A stretch of 64,000 bases of DNA from an uncultured Roseburia sp. (GCA_900557275.1 USRX01000003.1:62001-126000), one strand, 5' to 3'. Shown: positions 1 to 9,276, counted from the stretch's first letter. Notes: generated from the letters alone by a model not told the origin. Numbers and translations: made by a program.

Positions 1-230
1 TAAGTATGCGCATGGGCATTTTTAAATCCCGGAAGAAGAAGATTGCCTTTTACATCAATCTCCCGCTCCCAGGCAGAAATCTCTTCCTTTTTCATTGTTT
101 CTGCCATATCGCTTCCATTACCGATATAACAGATAGTATTTCCTTTAACCCAAAGTTCTCCCTCAACGACCTGAAATGTTTCCAGTGCCGTCAGGGTAAG
201 AATCTTTGCATTATAAAAACGTATATTCAT
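1..230 (-). CDS. Amidohydrolase / chlorohydrolase family protein (N-terminal part, cut by window edge)
   Basis: Only the first 76 codons lie in the window. The reading frame starts at an ATG ending at 230, preceded by AAGGAG at a good distance, and runs open to base 1. It begins MNIRFYNAKILTL and reaches LLPGFKNAHAHT, the beta-strand and HxH metal-binding motif typical of the SsnA/MtaD branch of amidohydrolases (S-adenosylhomocysteine or methylthioadenosine deaminases and related chlorohydrolases). That family fits the purine nucleoside phosphorylase gene 97 bp upstream, since both would act in nucleoside salvage; this link is inference. The catalytic remainder is outside the window, so substrate cannot be assigned. 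Confidence 0.75.
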   Translation of the reverse strand, partial: MNIRFYNAKILTLTALETFQVVEGELWVKGNTICYIGNGSDMAETMKKEEISAWEREIDVKGNLLLPGFKNAHAHT

Positions 231-327
231 TTTAATTCTCCTTGTATTTATCAGAGCTTTTTATCTTTTTCGCTACTCATTTTCTTCCATACACAGCTGC
301 TTTTAACAGATTCTATCATCTTCCCTT

Positions 328-1173
328 TTACAGCACACGATGGATAGAACAAATAGATTCCGTAATCAGTTTTTTAAAGTCCGGCGCTACCCGATCAGCG
401 GTCTCCTGAATCTCTGCATGCGTCAGTGGATTTTTTGAAATGCCTGCTGCCAAATTGGAAATGCAGGATACCCCACAGATCTCCATGCCCATATGACGGG
501 CCGCGATCGCTTCCACTGCCGTACTCATTCCGACTGCATCTGCGCCAAGCATCCGATACATCTGAATCTCCTGCGGTGTCTCATAGTTCGGCCCCGTCGT
601 CTGGACATAGACGCCTTCTTTTAACGGAAGATTGAGATATTTCGCAGTCTCTTTTATCGTTTTCTGAAGCTTCTTACTGTATACTTCACTCATATCCGGA
701 AAACGGACGCCAAGTTCCTCTATATTCGATCCAATCAACGGCGATGGTACAAAGCTGGAAATATGCCCGTTGATCAACATAAAATCTCCTGCCTGCATCC
801 CATCCTGAATGCCTCCGGCAGCATTGGTCAGAAACAATACTTTCGCTCCCAGCAGCCCCATCAGACGGGTTGGTAGAACCACATCTTCCATTGGATATCC
901 TTCATAATAATGCACACGTCCCTGCATGATCACAACAGGAACATCTTTCACATATCCAAACACAAACCGACCTTTATGCCCCAGTACAGTAGACACCGGA
1001 AATCCTTCGATCTCATGATAATCCAGTGTCGCTTCCACCCGGATCTGCTCTGCATAATCTCCAAGGCCGGAACCAAGGATCAAAGCAATCTCCGGTTTAA
1101 ACTCTATTTTCTGTTTTACGCTCTCATAGCAGCGCATTAATTTTTCATATACAGGATTCATACTAATGTCCAT
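328..1173 (-). CDS. punA: Purine nucleoside phosphorylase (inosine/guanosine type)
   Basis: Cytosolic enzyme splitting purine (deoxy)nucleosides with phosphate to base and (deoxy)ribose-1-phosphate. The 281-residue product has the usual length of the trimeric PNP class. Visible motifs are the phosphate-binding GSGLGDY near residue 34, QGRVHYYEGY near 84, TNAAGG near 116, and the base-binding region GPNYETP, with VGMST further on. An ATG four codons downstream (at 1161) is an alternative start. A consensus-like promoter lies at 1224-1252, and a short GCCGC/GCGGC inverted repeat sits directly before the start codon. The amidohydrolase gene follows 97 bp downstream and is probably co-transcribed. 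Confidence 0.93.
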   Translation of the reverse strand: MDISMNPVYEKLMRCYESVKQKIEFKPEIALILGSGLGDYAEQIRVEATLDYHEIEGFPVSTVLGHKGRFVFGYVKDVPVVIMQGRVHYYEGYPMEDVVLPTRLMGLLGAKVLFLTNAAGGIQDGMQAGDFMLINGHISSFVPSPLIGSNIEELGVRFPDMSEVYSKKLQKTIKETAKYLNLPLKEGVYVQTTGPNYETPQEIQMYRMLGADAVGMSTAVEAIAARHMGMEICGVSCISNLAAGISKNPLTHAEIQETADRVAPDFKKLITESICSIHRVL

Positions 1174-1223
1174 TCCGCCGCCTTTAACCTGCGGCTCAAC
1201 CGGTAGTTTTATCTCAATGGTAT

Positions 1224-1252
1224 ATTATAGCCAAAATCATAGGGTTTGTAAA
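1224..1252 (-). promoter_or_regulatory. Sigma-A type promoter of the purine nucleoside phosphorylase gene
   Basis: Reading the minus strand, TTTACA (1247-1252) and TATAAT (1224-1229) are separated by exactly 17 bp. The start codon lies about 50 bp downstream. Confidence 0.7.
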
Positions 1253-1351
1253 TACCTGCCCTATTCCACACTGCTCTTTGATTTTCTTACTGTAATTCCA
1301 CCCTGTTTCAGATTTTTGGCAAATACTACCACTCCGTCTGAAAAAGAGTCC

Positions 1352-1400
1352 TTACAAAAACTGCTTCCGAAATCTTTTTGAAAATTCCGGAAGCAGTTTT
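1352..1400 (-). terminator. Intrinsic terminator downstream of spoIVA
   Basis: A perfect 12-bp stem (1357-1368 with 1389-1400) is followed on the minus strand by a short run of U. It lies 55 bp after the spoIVA stop codon. Confidence 0.8.
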
Positions 1401-1455
1401 CAAAACAGCAAAAATATCTCCAAAAATTGCAGTAACATAAGAATACATGCACGAT

Positions 1456-2943
1456 TTAAATAATGATGCACACCAGCCCGCCATTGCTGTCATTAACGAT
1501 TTTCTGCATAGTATCCTGCAGTTTCAGCTGACTCTGATCATCCATAAGAGCAATCTTTCGGCTAATCCCATCTTCTACCAGTTCGCCAATAGATTTTCCA
1601 AATACATTGGTCTTCCAAATCCCCTCTTCTGTATCCTGATTTTGCTGAATATAATTGATCAGATCCTGCGCCTGCTCTTCGCTTCCGATGATTGGAGCAA
1701 TCTCTGTCTCTACATTTGCACGGATCATATGAATAGAGGGCGATGCAGCTTTCAGCTTTACCCCATATTTATTGCCATGCCGGATTAGCTGTGGCTCCTC
1801 TATCTGAATCTCCGACATGGAGGGAAGGACTACACCATATCCTTTCTGCTGCACATTCTCCATAGCCTCCGCTACTTTTTCATACTGTTTTTTTGCAGAC
1901 GCAAGTTCTTTTACCATAGAGATAAGTTCATATTCTCCCCGGATTGGCATGCCTGCCAGCTCACTCATATTTTCATAATACAGTGCTTCGTCCACATCCA
2001 TATGTATACTGACCGTTCCATCCGAAAATCCGATCTGATCTACGCGAATCTTTTTTATCACATCCCCTGACGCTTCTGCGGAATATGCCACTGCATCCTT
2101 CATCTTTTTCATGTGCTCCAGAATGTTCCGGGCATTACTGATCAGCGCTTCCTTTACTTTATGAGACAGCGAAAGCATCTCCACCCACCGCGGTATATAA
2201 TAAGAAATCTTTTTGACCGGAAATTCATACAGCACCTGTTTTAAGATCTTGTGAATATCCTCTTTTTTCAGCTGCTCACAGTTGACCGGCAAGACCTGTA
2301 CCTGATATTTTTCCGACAGTTCCTCTGCCAGTCGTGTACTTTCTTCCTGGTACGGTTTCGGTGTGTTCAATAACACAACAAACGGTTTCCCTATTTTCCT
2401 GAGTTCCTCAATGCTACGCTCCTCCGCCGGAACATAATTTTCCCGTGGAATCTCGGTAAAGGAACCATCCGTCGTGACAACGATGCCGATCGTTGCATGT
2501 TCCCGGATCACTTTTTCCGTTCCCAGCTGCGCCGCCTGGGCAAAAGGCATTTCCTTTTCCTTCCAGGGTGTTTTGACCATACGCTGTTTTCCATCTTCCA
2601 GATGACCGTTGACGCCATCGATCAGAAATCCCACACAGTCGATCAGCCGCAGCTTTACCGGCAGATCCTCCGCCAGAGAGATCTCTGCCGCATTTTTCGG
2701 AATAAACTTTGGCTCCGTCGTCATGATCGTCTTTCCTTGGGCAGACTGAGGCAGCTCATCAATGGTACGTTCTCTGTCTGATACATCTTTCATACAAGGC
2801 AATACCATCAGATCCATAAAACGTTTGATAAATGTAGATTTTCCGGAACGCACCGGACCTACCACGCCCAGATAGATCTCCCCGCCCGTCCGTTCTCTGA
2901 TATCCCTGTACAGGTCATAGGTTACGCCATTTATTTTGTCCAT
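1456..2943 (-). CDS. spoIVA: Stage IV sporulation protein A, spore coat morphogenetic ATPase
   Basis: SpoIVA is made in the mother cell under sigma-E and polymerises, using ATP hydrolysis, into the basement layer of the spore coat around the forespore. The 495-residue protein matches the family length (492 in Bacillus subtilis). It carries the Walker A motif GPVRSGKST at residues 29-37 and a DCVGF Walker B-like segment, and ends in the hydrophobic GLVCIII tail that contacts the membrane anchor SpoVM in Bacillus. The start is fixed by GGGAGGA a few bases upstream. It is a single-gene unit ended by its own terminator. It shows that the organism can form endospores. Confidence 0.97.
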   Translation of the reverse strand: MDKINGVTYDLYRDIRERTGGEIYLGVVGPVRSGKSTFIKRFMDLMVLPCMKDVSDRERTIDELPQSAQGKTIMTTEPKFIPKNAAEISLAEDLPVKLRLIDCVGFLIDGVNGHLEDGKQRMVKTPWKEKEMPFAQAAQLGTEKVIREHATIGIVVTTDGSFTEIPRENYVPAEERSIEELRKIGKPFVVLLNTPKPYQEESTRLAEELSEKYQVQVLPVNCEQLKKEDIHKILKQVLYEFPVKKISYYIPRWVEMLSLSHKVKEALISNARNILEHMKKMKDAVAYSAEASGDVIKKIRVDQIGFSDGTVSIHMDVDEALYYENMSELAGMPIRGEYELISMVKELASAKKQYEKVAEAMENVQQKGYGVVLPSMSEIQIEEPQLIRHGNKYGVKLKAASPSIHMIRANVETEIAPIIGSEEQAQDLINYIQQNQDTEEGIWKTNVFGKSIGELVEDGISRKIALMDDQSQLKLQDTMQKIVNDSNGGLVCIII

Positions 2944-3144
2944 AAAAAATCCTCCCGTCTATACGATGCATGCCCAAGATCTTCTTTTCATAAATCTTTT
3001 TAGCCTTAATTGACTGTAAAATTTTTAGCAAAAAATTTCCGGCATCCATTCCTGTTCTATGTATATGCTGGAGGAATAGCTGTCATGCTTTCATCCTTAT
3101 TTATTTTTTATCATCCGCCATTCGTCATCCACAAACCAAAACAC

Positions 3145-3193
3145 GCTGCATGTCAGTTTCAGAAACAGTTTCTTTTCCAAACTGACATACAGC
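3145..3193 (-). terminator. Probable terminator of the LysR gene
   Basis: A 15-bp stem with one mismatch (3145-3159 with 3179-3193) follows the LysR stop on the minus strand. The downstream sequence is only moderately U-rich, so termination may be partial. Confidence 0.5.
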
Positions 3194-3212
3194 GCTATAA
3201 AAATCAGATTTT

Positions 3213-4106
3213 CTACCCAACATTTCCTTCCAGGAAATCCATAAACATAATAGCTGCCTCGTTTCTGGAATCCTGTTTCTGCAATGCACAATACTGCTGC
3301 GGTTTCTTCTGCGGATGTGGCAGAATGATCAGTGATGGATCCTGGATCTCACGGACAAATGCCGGCACAATCGCCACGCCATGTCCGGTCCTCGCCATAA
3401 GAAGCTGTGCGCCCAAACTGTTTGTCTGCACAATCTTATCCGGTATAAAACCAAAATCCCGTTCCAGAAGGGCTTTCAACATTTTCAGGGAACTCGGTCC
3501 CGCATCCTCGCAGTTAGTTACCAGATACTCCTTCCGGAGAATAGATTCTACTGTACAATCCGCATAGTGTTTATTTTTCTTTTCCCGGTTCATCACAAGA
3601 ACATTTTCACTGGTAAACAGGTTTACACAGCGCAGTTCATCTTCACGAAATTCTTCTTTGCACATATCCAGCGAAATGATCACATCCAACTCATTCGTAC
3701 GGAACTGTTCCGTCAGTGTACTGTAAGGGAACTGGAATATGTCGATTTTTATATCCGAATACAACTCCAGAAATTCCGAGAAAAAGTTTTCTGTATTGCT
3801 GTACTCATAAATGCCGATTCCAACCTTTACATGTCCTTTATAATCATTTCCCGCTGCCCGAGTTCGTTCCATCAATGTATCGTATTCCTTCAGCATTTTT
3901 TCCATGCCTTCTGCAAATACTCTGCCCGCTTCTGTCAAAGCAACCTTTCGGGAACTCCGTTCAAACAGACGTACTCCCACCTGTTCTTCCAGGGAAGCAA
4001 TATATCTGCTCATGGCAGTCTGCGTAATATGATGTTTATTAGCTGCCTGAGTAAAACTCAGGCAATGCGCCATTGTAATAAAATATCGAATACTTTTAAA
4101 ATTCAT
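3213..4106 (-). CDS. LysR family transcriptional regulator
   Basis: The 297-residue protein has the classic LysR layout. An N-terminal winged helix-turn-helix covers about residues 1-60 (FTQAANKHHITQTAMSRYIASLEE, shown here only as FTQAANKHHITQTAMSRY), followed by the linker helix and a periplasmic-binding-like effector domain from about residue 90. LysR proteins bind DNA as tetramers and sense a small molecule. No divergent target gene lies beside it; the gene upstream on the same strand encodes a C_GCAxxG_C_C protein, so a link to redox metabolism is possible but not shown. The ligand is unknown. Confidence 0.9.
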   Translation of the reverse strand: MNFKSIRYFITMAHCLSFTQAANKHHITQTAMSRYIASLEEQVGVRLFERSSRKVALTEAGRVFAEGMEKMLKEYDTLMERTRAAGNDYKGHVKVGIGIYEYSNTENFFSEFLELYSDIKIDIFQFPYSTLTEQFRTNELDVIISLDMCKEEFREDELRCVNLFTSENVLVMNREKKNKHYADCTVESILRKEYLVTNCEDAGPSSLKMLKALLERDFGFIPDKIVQTNSLGAQLLMARTGHGVAIVPAFVREIQDPSLIILPHPQKKPQQYCALQKQDSRNEAAIMFMDFLEGNVG

Positions 4107-4248
4107 GCCATCTCCAATCTGCCATTTTCCATCCGAAGTGTGTATACTGTTTTATACTGTCTTTTAAAGTATTATTTCATTCCATTCTCTGCGATCTGTT
4201 GCCGAAAGATTCTTCTGATTAAAAATAACCGCTCTGCGATTCCTTCTC

Positions 4249-4677
4249 TCAGTGTTCTTCTGGCATCAGCTTGTCTGAAAAAAAGCGTTCTCCCAACATA
4301 CGTACAGCATCCTCAATACATCCGTCACAGCTGCGCAGCACCTTTTTCGTATCCACACCTTTGATCTCACGACACATGATAGAACCATTTTTCTCTAAAA
4401 AGGCTTCCTGCATCTCTTTTACCACTTTCATTGTCTCTGGCTTTGACTTGCAATTTTTCAGATCCCCGGTGCTTTTCAGCAGCCCGACTGCCATCAACAT
4501 TCCTGTAACTGCGCCACATGTATCCATCCGTCCCATGCCAAGGCCAAAACCTTCGGACATGCGGAAAAGGATCTCTTCATCCACTCCGAGAAGATCACTG
4601 TATGCGCATACAACTGACTGTGCGCAGTTGTATCCTCTCTTATGATTATCATATGCTCTCTGAATTCGTTCTTTCAT
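4249..4677 (-). CDS. C_GCAxxG_C_C family protein
   Basis: A 142-residue cytosolic protein with the conserved cysteine pattern that names the family: GYNCAQSV near residue 15, GFGLGMGRMDTCGAVTG near 44-60, and later cysteines in the CREIKGV and CDGC segments. Members are thought to bind a metal or iron-sulfur centre and often sit beside redox enzymes or regulators, but no reaction is established. GGAG nine bases before the ATG supports the start. It lies divergent to the HxlR gene across a roughly 500-bp control region, so HxlR may regulate it (inference). Confidence 0.88.
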   Translation of the reverse strand: MKERIQRAYDNHKRGYNCAQSVVCAYSDLLGVDEEILFRMSEGFGLGMGRMDTCGAVTGMLMAVGLLKSTGDLKNCKSKPETMKVVKEMQEAFLEKNGSIMCREIKGVDTKKVLRSCDGCIEDAVRMLGERFFSDKLMPEEH

Positions 4678-5181
4678 GATGTTTCATCTCCGTTTTTATA
4701 TTTTAAAACTCCCTTATCTGTACCAATGAGTTTTATGGCATTATCTTGCAAAACTTCCTTATATTTCATCCTGTTTCCATGAAAAGATTTGTATATTTCA
4801 TTGCATTCTCGTGGACTGCCCTTACTTTTATACAAATATACAATCATTTTATGCATATGTTACATATCTTTTTTCAGACTTATCTACAAAAAAAGATTAT
4901 TCTGGGCAATACTACATATGAATCTTCTTAATTATAATACCACAATGTGTATTTTTTCACAATCATTCGTTTGCCACTTGAAATATTTCAGTGGTATGAT
5001 AGAATAAAATAAAGTTACCACTTTGATACTCAATAACTTTTTGCAGTCTTTTATAACAGCTGCAAAATCAATACACAGTGTACTCCCGAAATCTTCTCAA
5101 CGAGTATCATAAATTAAAACTTTTTTAAAATATATTTTTAAAGAAGATATCCGGCGTACATAAATACACCAGGAGGTTTTT
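4678..5181. promoter_or_regulatory. Divergent control region between the C_GCAxxG_C_C gene and the HxlR gene
   Basis: This AT-rich stretch holds the plus-strand promoter TTGCCA (4971-4976), an 18-bp spacer and TATGAT (4995-5000). The spacer is itself a near-perfect palindrome: CCACTTGAAATATTTCAGTGG at 4974-4994 is split here as CCACTTGAAAT and ATTTCAGTGG. That is the expected place for a repressor site. An 8-bp inverted repeat TTTTGCAG/CTGCAAAA lies near 5040-5075. No convincing gene was found here. Confidence 0.55.
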
Positions 5182-5625
5182 ATGGACTACGTAAACCCAT
5201 ATCATTTTGTCACAAACTGCATTTCCGGCAAATGGAAAATGACGATCCTGCATCACATTCACCATTATGGAAAAATCCGTTTTAATGAAACAAAAAAAAC
5301 TCTGGGTGTCAGTGAAAAAGTGCTTAGCCAGCAGCTCAAAGAACTCACACATGATGGACTGATTGAAAGAATTCAGTACAATACCATCCCCTTAAAAGTG
5401 GAATATATTCTGACACCCCTGGGAGAAGACCTGATCCCGGCACTTGATATCCTGTATATCTGGAGCGTCAGACGCCTTGCCAGTCTGAATCTTCCTATTG
5501 ATCCGGATGCATTCAAAGTACATACGGAAATGAAATACGAAGATCAGCTAATGGATATTATGGATACTTACAAACACAAGCAACACCCAGAGGCTGATGC
5601 AAACGAAAACGTTTCCCACCAATAA
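5182..5625 (+). CDS. HxlR family winged-helix transcriptional regulator
   Basis: A 147-residue DNA-binding protein. The HxlR domain spans roughly residues 5-100, with the signature ISGKWKMTILHHI, the recognition region GVSEKVLSQQLKELTHDGLI and the wing segment VEYILTPLGEDL. Family members act as dimers and often respond to reactive electrophiles, disulfide stress or formaldehyde. It has a perfect AGGAGG ribosome site and its own promoter with a palindromic spacer, which suggests autoregulation. The divergent cysteine-rich C_GCAxxG_C_C gene is a plausible target. The inducer is unknown. Confidence 0.92.
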   Translation: MDYVNPYHFVTNCISGKWKMTILHHIHHYGKIRFNETKKTLGVSEKVLSQQLKELTHDGLIERIQYNTIPLKVEYILTPLGEDLIPALDILYIWSVRRLASLNLPIDPDAFKVHTEMKYEDQLMDIMDTYKHKQHPEADANENVSHQ

Positions 5626-5637
5626 TATTTGTTTTTT

Positions 5638-5684
5638 AATACCCTTAAATGTTTTGCCAGTTACAGCATTTAAGGGTATTTTTT
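5638..5684 (+). terminator. Intrinsic terminator of the HxlR gene
   Basis: A perfect 14-bp stem (5638-5651 with 5667-5680) is followed by a T run on the plus strand. Confidence 0.88.
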
Positions 5685-5701
5685 AATTTACAGATTTCTC
5701 C

Positions 5702-5743
5702 AAAAACGGCAGAACAGGTCTTTCTCCCTGCTCTGCCGTTTTT
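5702..5743 (-). terminator. Terminator of the nfnAB operon, possibly bidirectional
   Basis: A long stem (5702-5717 with 5727-5743, one wobble pair) is flanked by A and T runs on its two sides, so it can work for both convergent units. It lies about 95 bp after the nfnB stop. Confidence 0.75.
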
Positions 5744-5839
5744 ACACTCGTATATATTATTTTCTTATTTTGAAAAAACATGAGATGCTGATATCTCACT
5801 ATGGATCTTTTTCTCCCACAAGTACTTTTACTGCGCACC

Positions 5840-7222
5840 TCATTTTGTCACATACTCGTAGATTGCTTTTGCAGCCTGTTTTCCTGCACCCATAGCAAGG
5901 ATTACAGTTGCTGCTCCCGTAACGGCATCTCCTCCGGCATATACGCCCTCTTTGGTCGTCTTACCGTTATCTTCATCTGCTACAATACATTTCCATTTGT
6001 TTACTTCCAATCCTTCTGTAGTGGCAGAGATCAGTGGATTTGGAGATGTTCCCAGAGACATAATGACTGTGTCCACATCCATGACAAAATTAGAACCCTC
6101 GATCGTCTTTGGACGTCTTCTTCCAGATTCATCCGGCTCTCCCAGTTCCATGCGCACGCACTCCAGACCTTTTACCCAGCCTTTTTCATCTGCAATAACT
6201 TTTACCGGATTGGTCAGAAGGTCAAATATAATGCCTTCTTCTTTTGCATGATGCACCTCTTCCACTCTGGCCAGGAGTTCTTCCTCACTGCGTCGGTATA
6301 CGATATGAACTTCTGCACCCAGACGTAATGCCGTTCTTGCCGCATCCATGGCAACATTTCCACCACCGACAACAGCCACTTTATGCCCACCAAGAATCGG
6401 TGTATCGTAAGAATTGCGGAACGCCTGCATCAGATTGTTTCTGGTAAGATACTCATTGGCAGAAAATACACCGTTGGCATTTTCTCCTGGGATACCCATA
6501 AATTTCGGAAGTCCTGCGCCAGAACCGATAAATACAGCTTCGAAGCCTTCGTTGTCCATCAGTTCATCAATGGTAACGGATTTTCCAATGATAACATTTG
6601 TCTCAATCTTAACGCCAAGTTCTCTTACTTTGTCGATTTCACGATCTACAACGGCACTCTTTGGAAGACGGAATTCCGGGATTCCATACATCAGCACGCC
6701 GCCTGCCTTGTGCAGTGCTTCAAAGATCGTGACATCGCAGCCCATCTTTGCCAGTTCTCCCGCACAGGTAAGACCTGCCGGACCAGAACCTACGACTGCC
6801 ACTTTATGACCATTTTTTCCTGCTGGTTTTGGCAGTGGATAACCTTCTTTTGCCGCTTTATCGGAAAGAAAACGCTCCAGCTTTCCAATAGAAACCGGTT
6901 CTCCCTTAATACCACGGATACATTTTCCTTCACACTGGCTTTCCTGCGGACATACACGACCACAGACACCAGGAAGCGCTGTATATTTGGAAATATCCTG
7001 ATATGCCGCTTCAAATTCTCCTTCTTTGATCTTGCTGATAAAGGACGGAATATCGATTGACACCGGACATCCCTGAATACATCGTGCATTTTTGCAGTTA
7101 ATGCATCTCTGTGCCTCTTCTACCGCTTCTTCATCATTATATCCATAACATACTTCTTCAAAATTTTTTGCTCTTACTTCCGGTTTCTGTTCCCGTACCG
7201 GCACTTTTTTCAGTACATCCAT
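5840..7222 (-). CDS. nfnB: NADH-dependent ferredoxin:NADP+ oxidoreductase subunit B (GltA/glutamate synthase small-subunit family)
   Basis: A 460-residue flavoprotein. The N-terminus holds two cysteine clusters: CxxCxxxxCxxxC around residues 40-52 and a second set in GVCGRVCPQESQCEGKC around 87-101. They are ligands for [4Fe-4S] centres. FAD-binding GSGPAG follows near 145 and a second Rossmann motif VVGGGNVAMDAA near 285. Alone it resembles the small subunit of glutamate synthase, but it sits directly after the NfnA-type gene, with start and stop codons sharing one base. That pairing is diagnostic of NfnAB, which couples NADPH formation to oxidation of reduced ferredoxin and NADH by electron bifurcation. 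No glutamate synthase large subunit is present. Confidence 0.9.
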   Translation of the reverse strand: MDVLKKVPVREQKPEVRAKNFEEVCYGYNDEEAVEEAQRCINCKNARCIQGCPVSIDIPSFISKIKEGEFEAAYQDISKYTALPGVCGRVCPQESQCEGKCIRGIKGEPVSIGKLERFLSDKAAKEGYPLPKPAGKNGHKVAVVGSGPAGLTCAGELAKMGCDVTIFEALHKAGGVLMYGIPEFRLPKSAVVDREIDKVRELGVKIETNVIIGKSVTIDELMDNEGFEAVFIGSGAGLPKFMGIPGENANGVFSANEYLTRNNLMQAFRNSYDTPILGGHKVAVVGGGNVAMDAARTALRLGAEVHIVYRRSEEELLARVEEVHHAKEEGIIFDLLTNPVKVIADEKGWVKGLECVRMELGEPDESGRRRPKTIEGSNFVMDVDTVIMSLGTSPNPLISATTEGLEVNKWKCIVADEDNGKTTKEGVYAGGDAVTGAATVILAMGAGKQAAKAIYEYVTK

Positions 7223-8109
7223 TAGTCATTCCCTCCGCAATTTCCACAGCCGCCATGATGTGTTGCACCTTCTTTTAATTTCAGCATTGCCCGACCTTCC
7301 AATGTACGGTATAAGGTCTGACGTTCCATTGCCTGGTCAAAATCAACCAGATGTCCGTCAAATTCCGGTCCGTCTACACAGGCAAATTTGATCTCATCTC
7401 CTACCTGCAGACGACATGCGCCACACATTCCGGTACCATCTACCATGATCGGATTCATGGAAACAATTGTCGGGATTCCCAGATCTTTTGTAAGCAGACA
7501 GACAAATTTCATCATGATCATCGGTCCGATGGCGATGCAGACATCATACTGGTTGCCTTTCTGTACAAGTTCCTCGATAACTGTCGTTACCATACCTGGC
7601 GTACCATAACTTCCATCATCTGTACATACATATAATCTTCCTGCCACCGCTTTCATTTCTTCTTCCAAGATCAGCAGTTCTTCTGTCTTTGCGCCGATGA
7701 CTACATCCGCATCAATGCCATGCTCATGCAGCCATTTTACCTGCGGATATACCGGAGCAGTTCCTACACCACCTGCCACAAAAAGCATTTTTTTCCTTTT
7801 TAAATCTTCTATATCTTCATCAATCCACTCTGAATAACATCCGAGAGGACCGACAACATCCTCAAACGCATCGTCATCATATAAATGAGACATCCGCTCT
7901 GTAGAGGCTCCTACAACCTGAAATACAATCGTGATCGTCTCAGCCTCTCTGTCATAATCGCAGATTGTCAGTGGAATACGTTCCCCCACCTCATCCAGTT
8001 TTACGATCACAAACTGACCCGGTTTACAGGATGCGGCCACACGAGGGGCTTCAATATCCATCAGATATATCTGATTTGCAAGCTTTTTTCGTTTCGTAAT
8101 TTTGTACAT
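7222..8109 (-). CDS. nfnA: NADH-dependent ferredoxin:NADP+ oxidoreductase subunit A (FAD/NAD-binding, [2Fe-2S])
   Basis: A 295-residue cytosolic subunit of the ferredoxin-NADP reductase fold. It has an FAD domain with the RIPLTICDYD segment, an NAD(P)-binding half with FVAGGVGTAPVYPQ, and near the C-terminus DGTGMCGACRL plus FACVDGPEFDGH, the cysteines that hold a [2Fe-2S] centre. The chosen start MYKITKRKK has AGAGGA nine bases upstream. A longer frame begins 28 codons earlier, but that Lys/Arg-rich stretch does not look like part of the family. A promoter is seen at 8244-8271. NfnA and NfnB form the bifurcating transhydrogenase of many clostridia. Confidence 0.9.
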   Translation of the reverse strand: MYKITKRKKLANQIYLMDIEAPRVAASCKPGQFVIVKLDEVGERIPLTICDYDREAETITIVFQVVGASTERMSHLYDDDAFEDVVGPLGCYSEWIDEDIEDLKRKKMLFVAGGVGTAPVYPQVKWLHEHGIDADVVIGAKTEELLILEEEMKAVAGRLYVCTDDGSYGTPGMVTTVIEELVQKGNQYDVCIAIGPMIMMKFVCLLTKDLGIPTIVSMNPIMVDGTGMCGACRLQVGDEIKFACVDGPEFDGHLVDFDQAMERQTLYRTLEGRAMLKLKEGATHHGGCGNCGGND

Positions 8110-8243
8110 CAGATTTCGTCCTCTCCTTTTTCGTTTTGTTTTACTTTTTGTCTTTGCCTTATATTTACAGTCAGAATTGCCGATTTTATCCACTTTACTG
8201 AACAGGCAAATTTTAGATTGTTAAATTTATAACTTATACTGCT

Positions 8244-8271
8244 ATTGTATATTATACAAAATAAAAATCAA
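8244..8271 (-). promoter_or_regulatory. Candidate promoter of nfnAB
   Basis: On the minus strand, TTGATT (8266-8271), a 16-bp spacer and TACAAT (8244-8249) precede nfnA by about 130 bp. Several other AT-rich hexamers nearby make the exact choice uncertain. Confidence 0.45.
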
Positions 8272-8337
8272 TAGATTCCTTGTATCTATTCCCATACACA
8301 GAGATTTTATGCTGTATTTTTTTCTATACATATAAAA

Positions 8338-8373
8338 GAAGAAGAGCCCCATATCACTATGAGACTCTTCTTC
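8338..8373 (-). terminator. Terminator downstream of the GntR gene
   Basis: A 9-bp stem GAAGAAGAG/CTCTTCTTC (8338-8346 with 8365-8373) is followed on the minus strand by a U-rich tract. The remaining sequence between 8374 and 8592 shows only a weak AT-rich inverted repeat at 8549-8579 and no gene. Confidence 0.65.
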
Positions 8374-8592
8374 AAAGGTATAATTTTGGAACAAAAAAAT
8401 GAGAATTGCGTAATTTATTATTTGGGGCAGATCCCCTTCTAGTCCAATTCATTATACATGAAGCAGACTTTCTTGTCAAAATTTAATTTCTGTTGAAAAT
8501 TTTTTCATTTTATAAACAAGCTTGCATTTCTGTAAATTCCGCTTATTAATAAAGGAAAAACTCCCAGCATTTCCTTTATGTCTGAAATTGTT

Positions 8593-9276
8593 TTACTTAC
8601 CCTGCTGCTCTTTTACGGTTTCCAGATTTTTTACGATATATTTTCTTGCCCAGAGCTGATGACCTTCCAGTCCATCACACACACTGGCAAAGTCATCATT
8701 TTGAATTGCTTTATAAATGGTTTCAAAATAGCTGATACCCGTATGATAAAATTCACCGCTGCCACCCTTTTCTCTCGGCATGGAAAACAGAGAATGCAGC
8801 ACCTGATCCAGACCATTCAGAGATTCCATAGAATCAATCAGCATCTCATTATCTGAGTTTTTATAAAAAACCGCCTTGATATTTCTGATACAACTGCAGC
8901 TCTCGATAACGCCTTGTGAGTTTTTATATTCTTCAATATACTGTCCGATCTCCCTGATCATGCCTTCACGGTCTCCGCGTTTCATTGCATAACGTGCAGC
9001 CGCCATCTCATATGCGAAAGATACTTCCTGAATTCGTCTGACATCATCTTCTGTAATATCGATAACACGGGCTCCCACATTATTTTCAAATTCAATCAAC
9101 CCCTCATTCAGAAGACGATTCAGCGCTTCTCTGACCGGAGTGGAACTTACACCATATTCTTCCTGTAATTTGCTTACATTCAACTTACTTCCAAACGGAA
9201 TCTTCAGCTGAACAATTTTATCTTTTAACTTTTCATATACCTGATCCACTAAAGACATTCGTTTAATAACTGCCAT
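8593..9276 (-). CDS. GntR family regulator, FadR/FCD subfamily
   Basis: A 227-residue regulator. An N-terminal winged helix covers about residues 8-75 (LVDQVYEKLKDKIVQL, then GVSSTPVREALNRLLNEGLI). A helical FCD effector domain follows from about residue 80. FCD proteins bind carboxylic acids and usually repress catabolic operons. The gene lies just beyond the end of the cupin-to-zinc-ribbon catabolic cluster and is transcribed in the same direction, so it is the best candidate regulator of that cluster (inference). GGAGA eight bases before the ATG supports the start. Its own promoter has an inverted repeat over the -10 box, which suggests autoregulation. Confidence 0.9.
   Translation of the reverse strand: MAVIKRMSLVDQVYEKLKDKIVQLKIPFGSKLNVSKLQEEYGVSSTPVREALNRLLNEGLIEFENNVGARVIDITEDDVRRIQEVSFAYEMAAARYAMKRGDREGMIREIGQYIEEYKNSQGVIESCSCIRNIKAVFYKNSDNEMLIDSMESLNGLDQVLHSLFSMPREKGGSGEFYHTGISYFETIYKAIQNDDFASVCDGLEGHQLWARKYIVKNLETVKEQQGK

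Noticed and set aside
4674..4856. 60-residue open frame upstream of the C_GCAxxG_C_C gene
   Set aside because: No ribosome site, no recognisable domain, and it lies in the AT-rich divergent control region; more likely chance.
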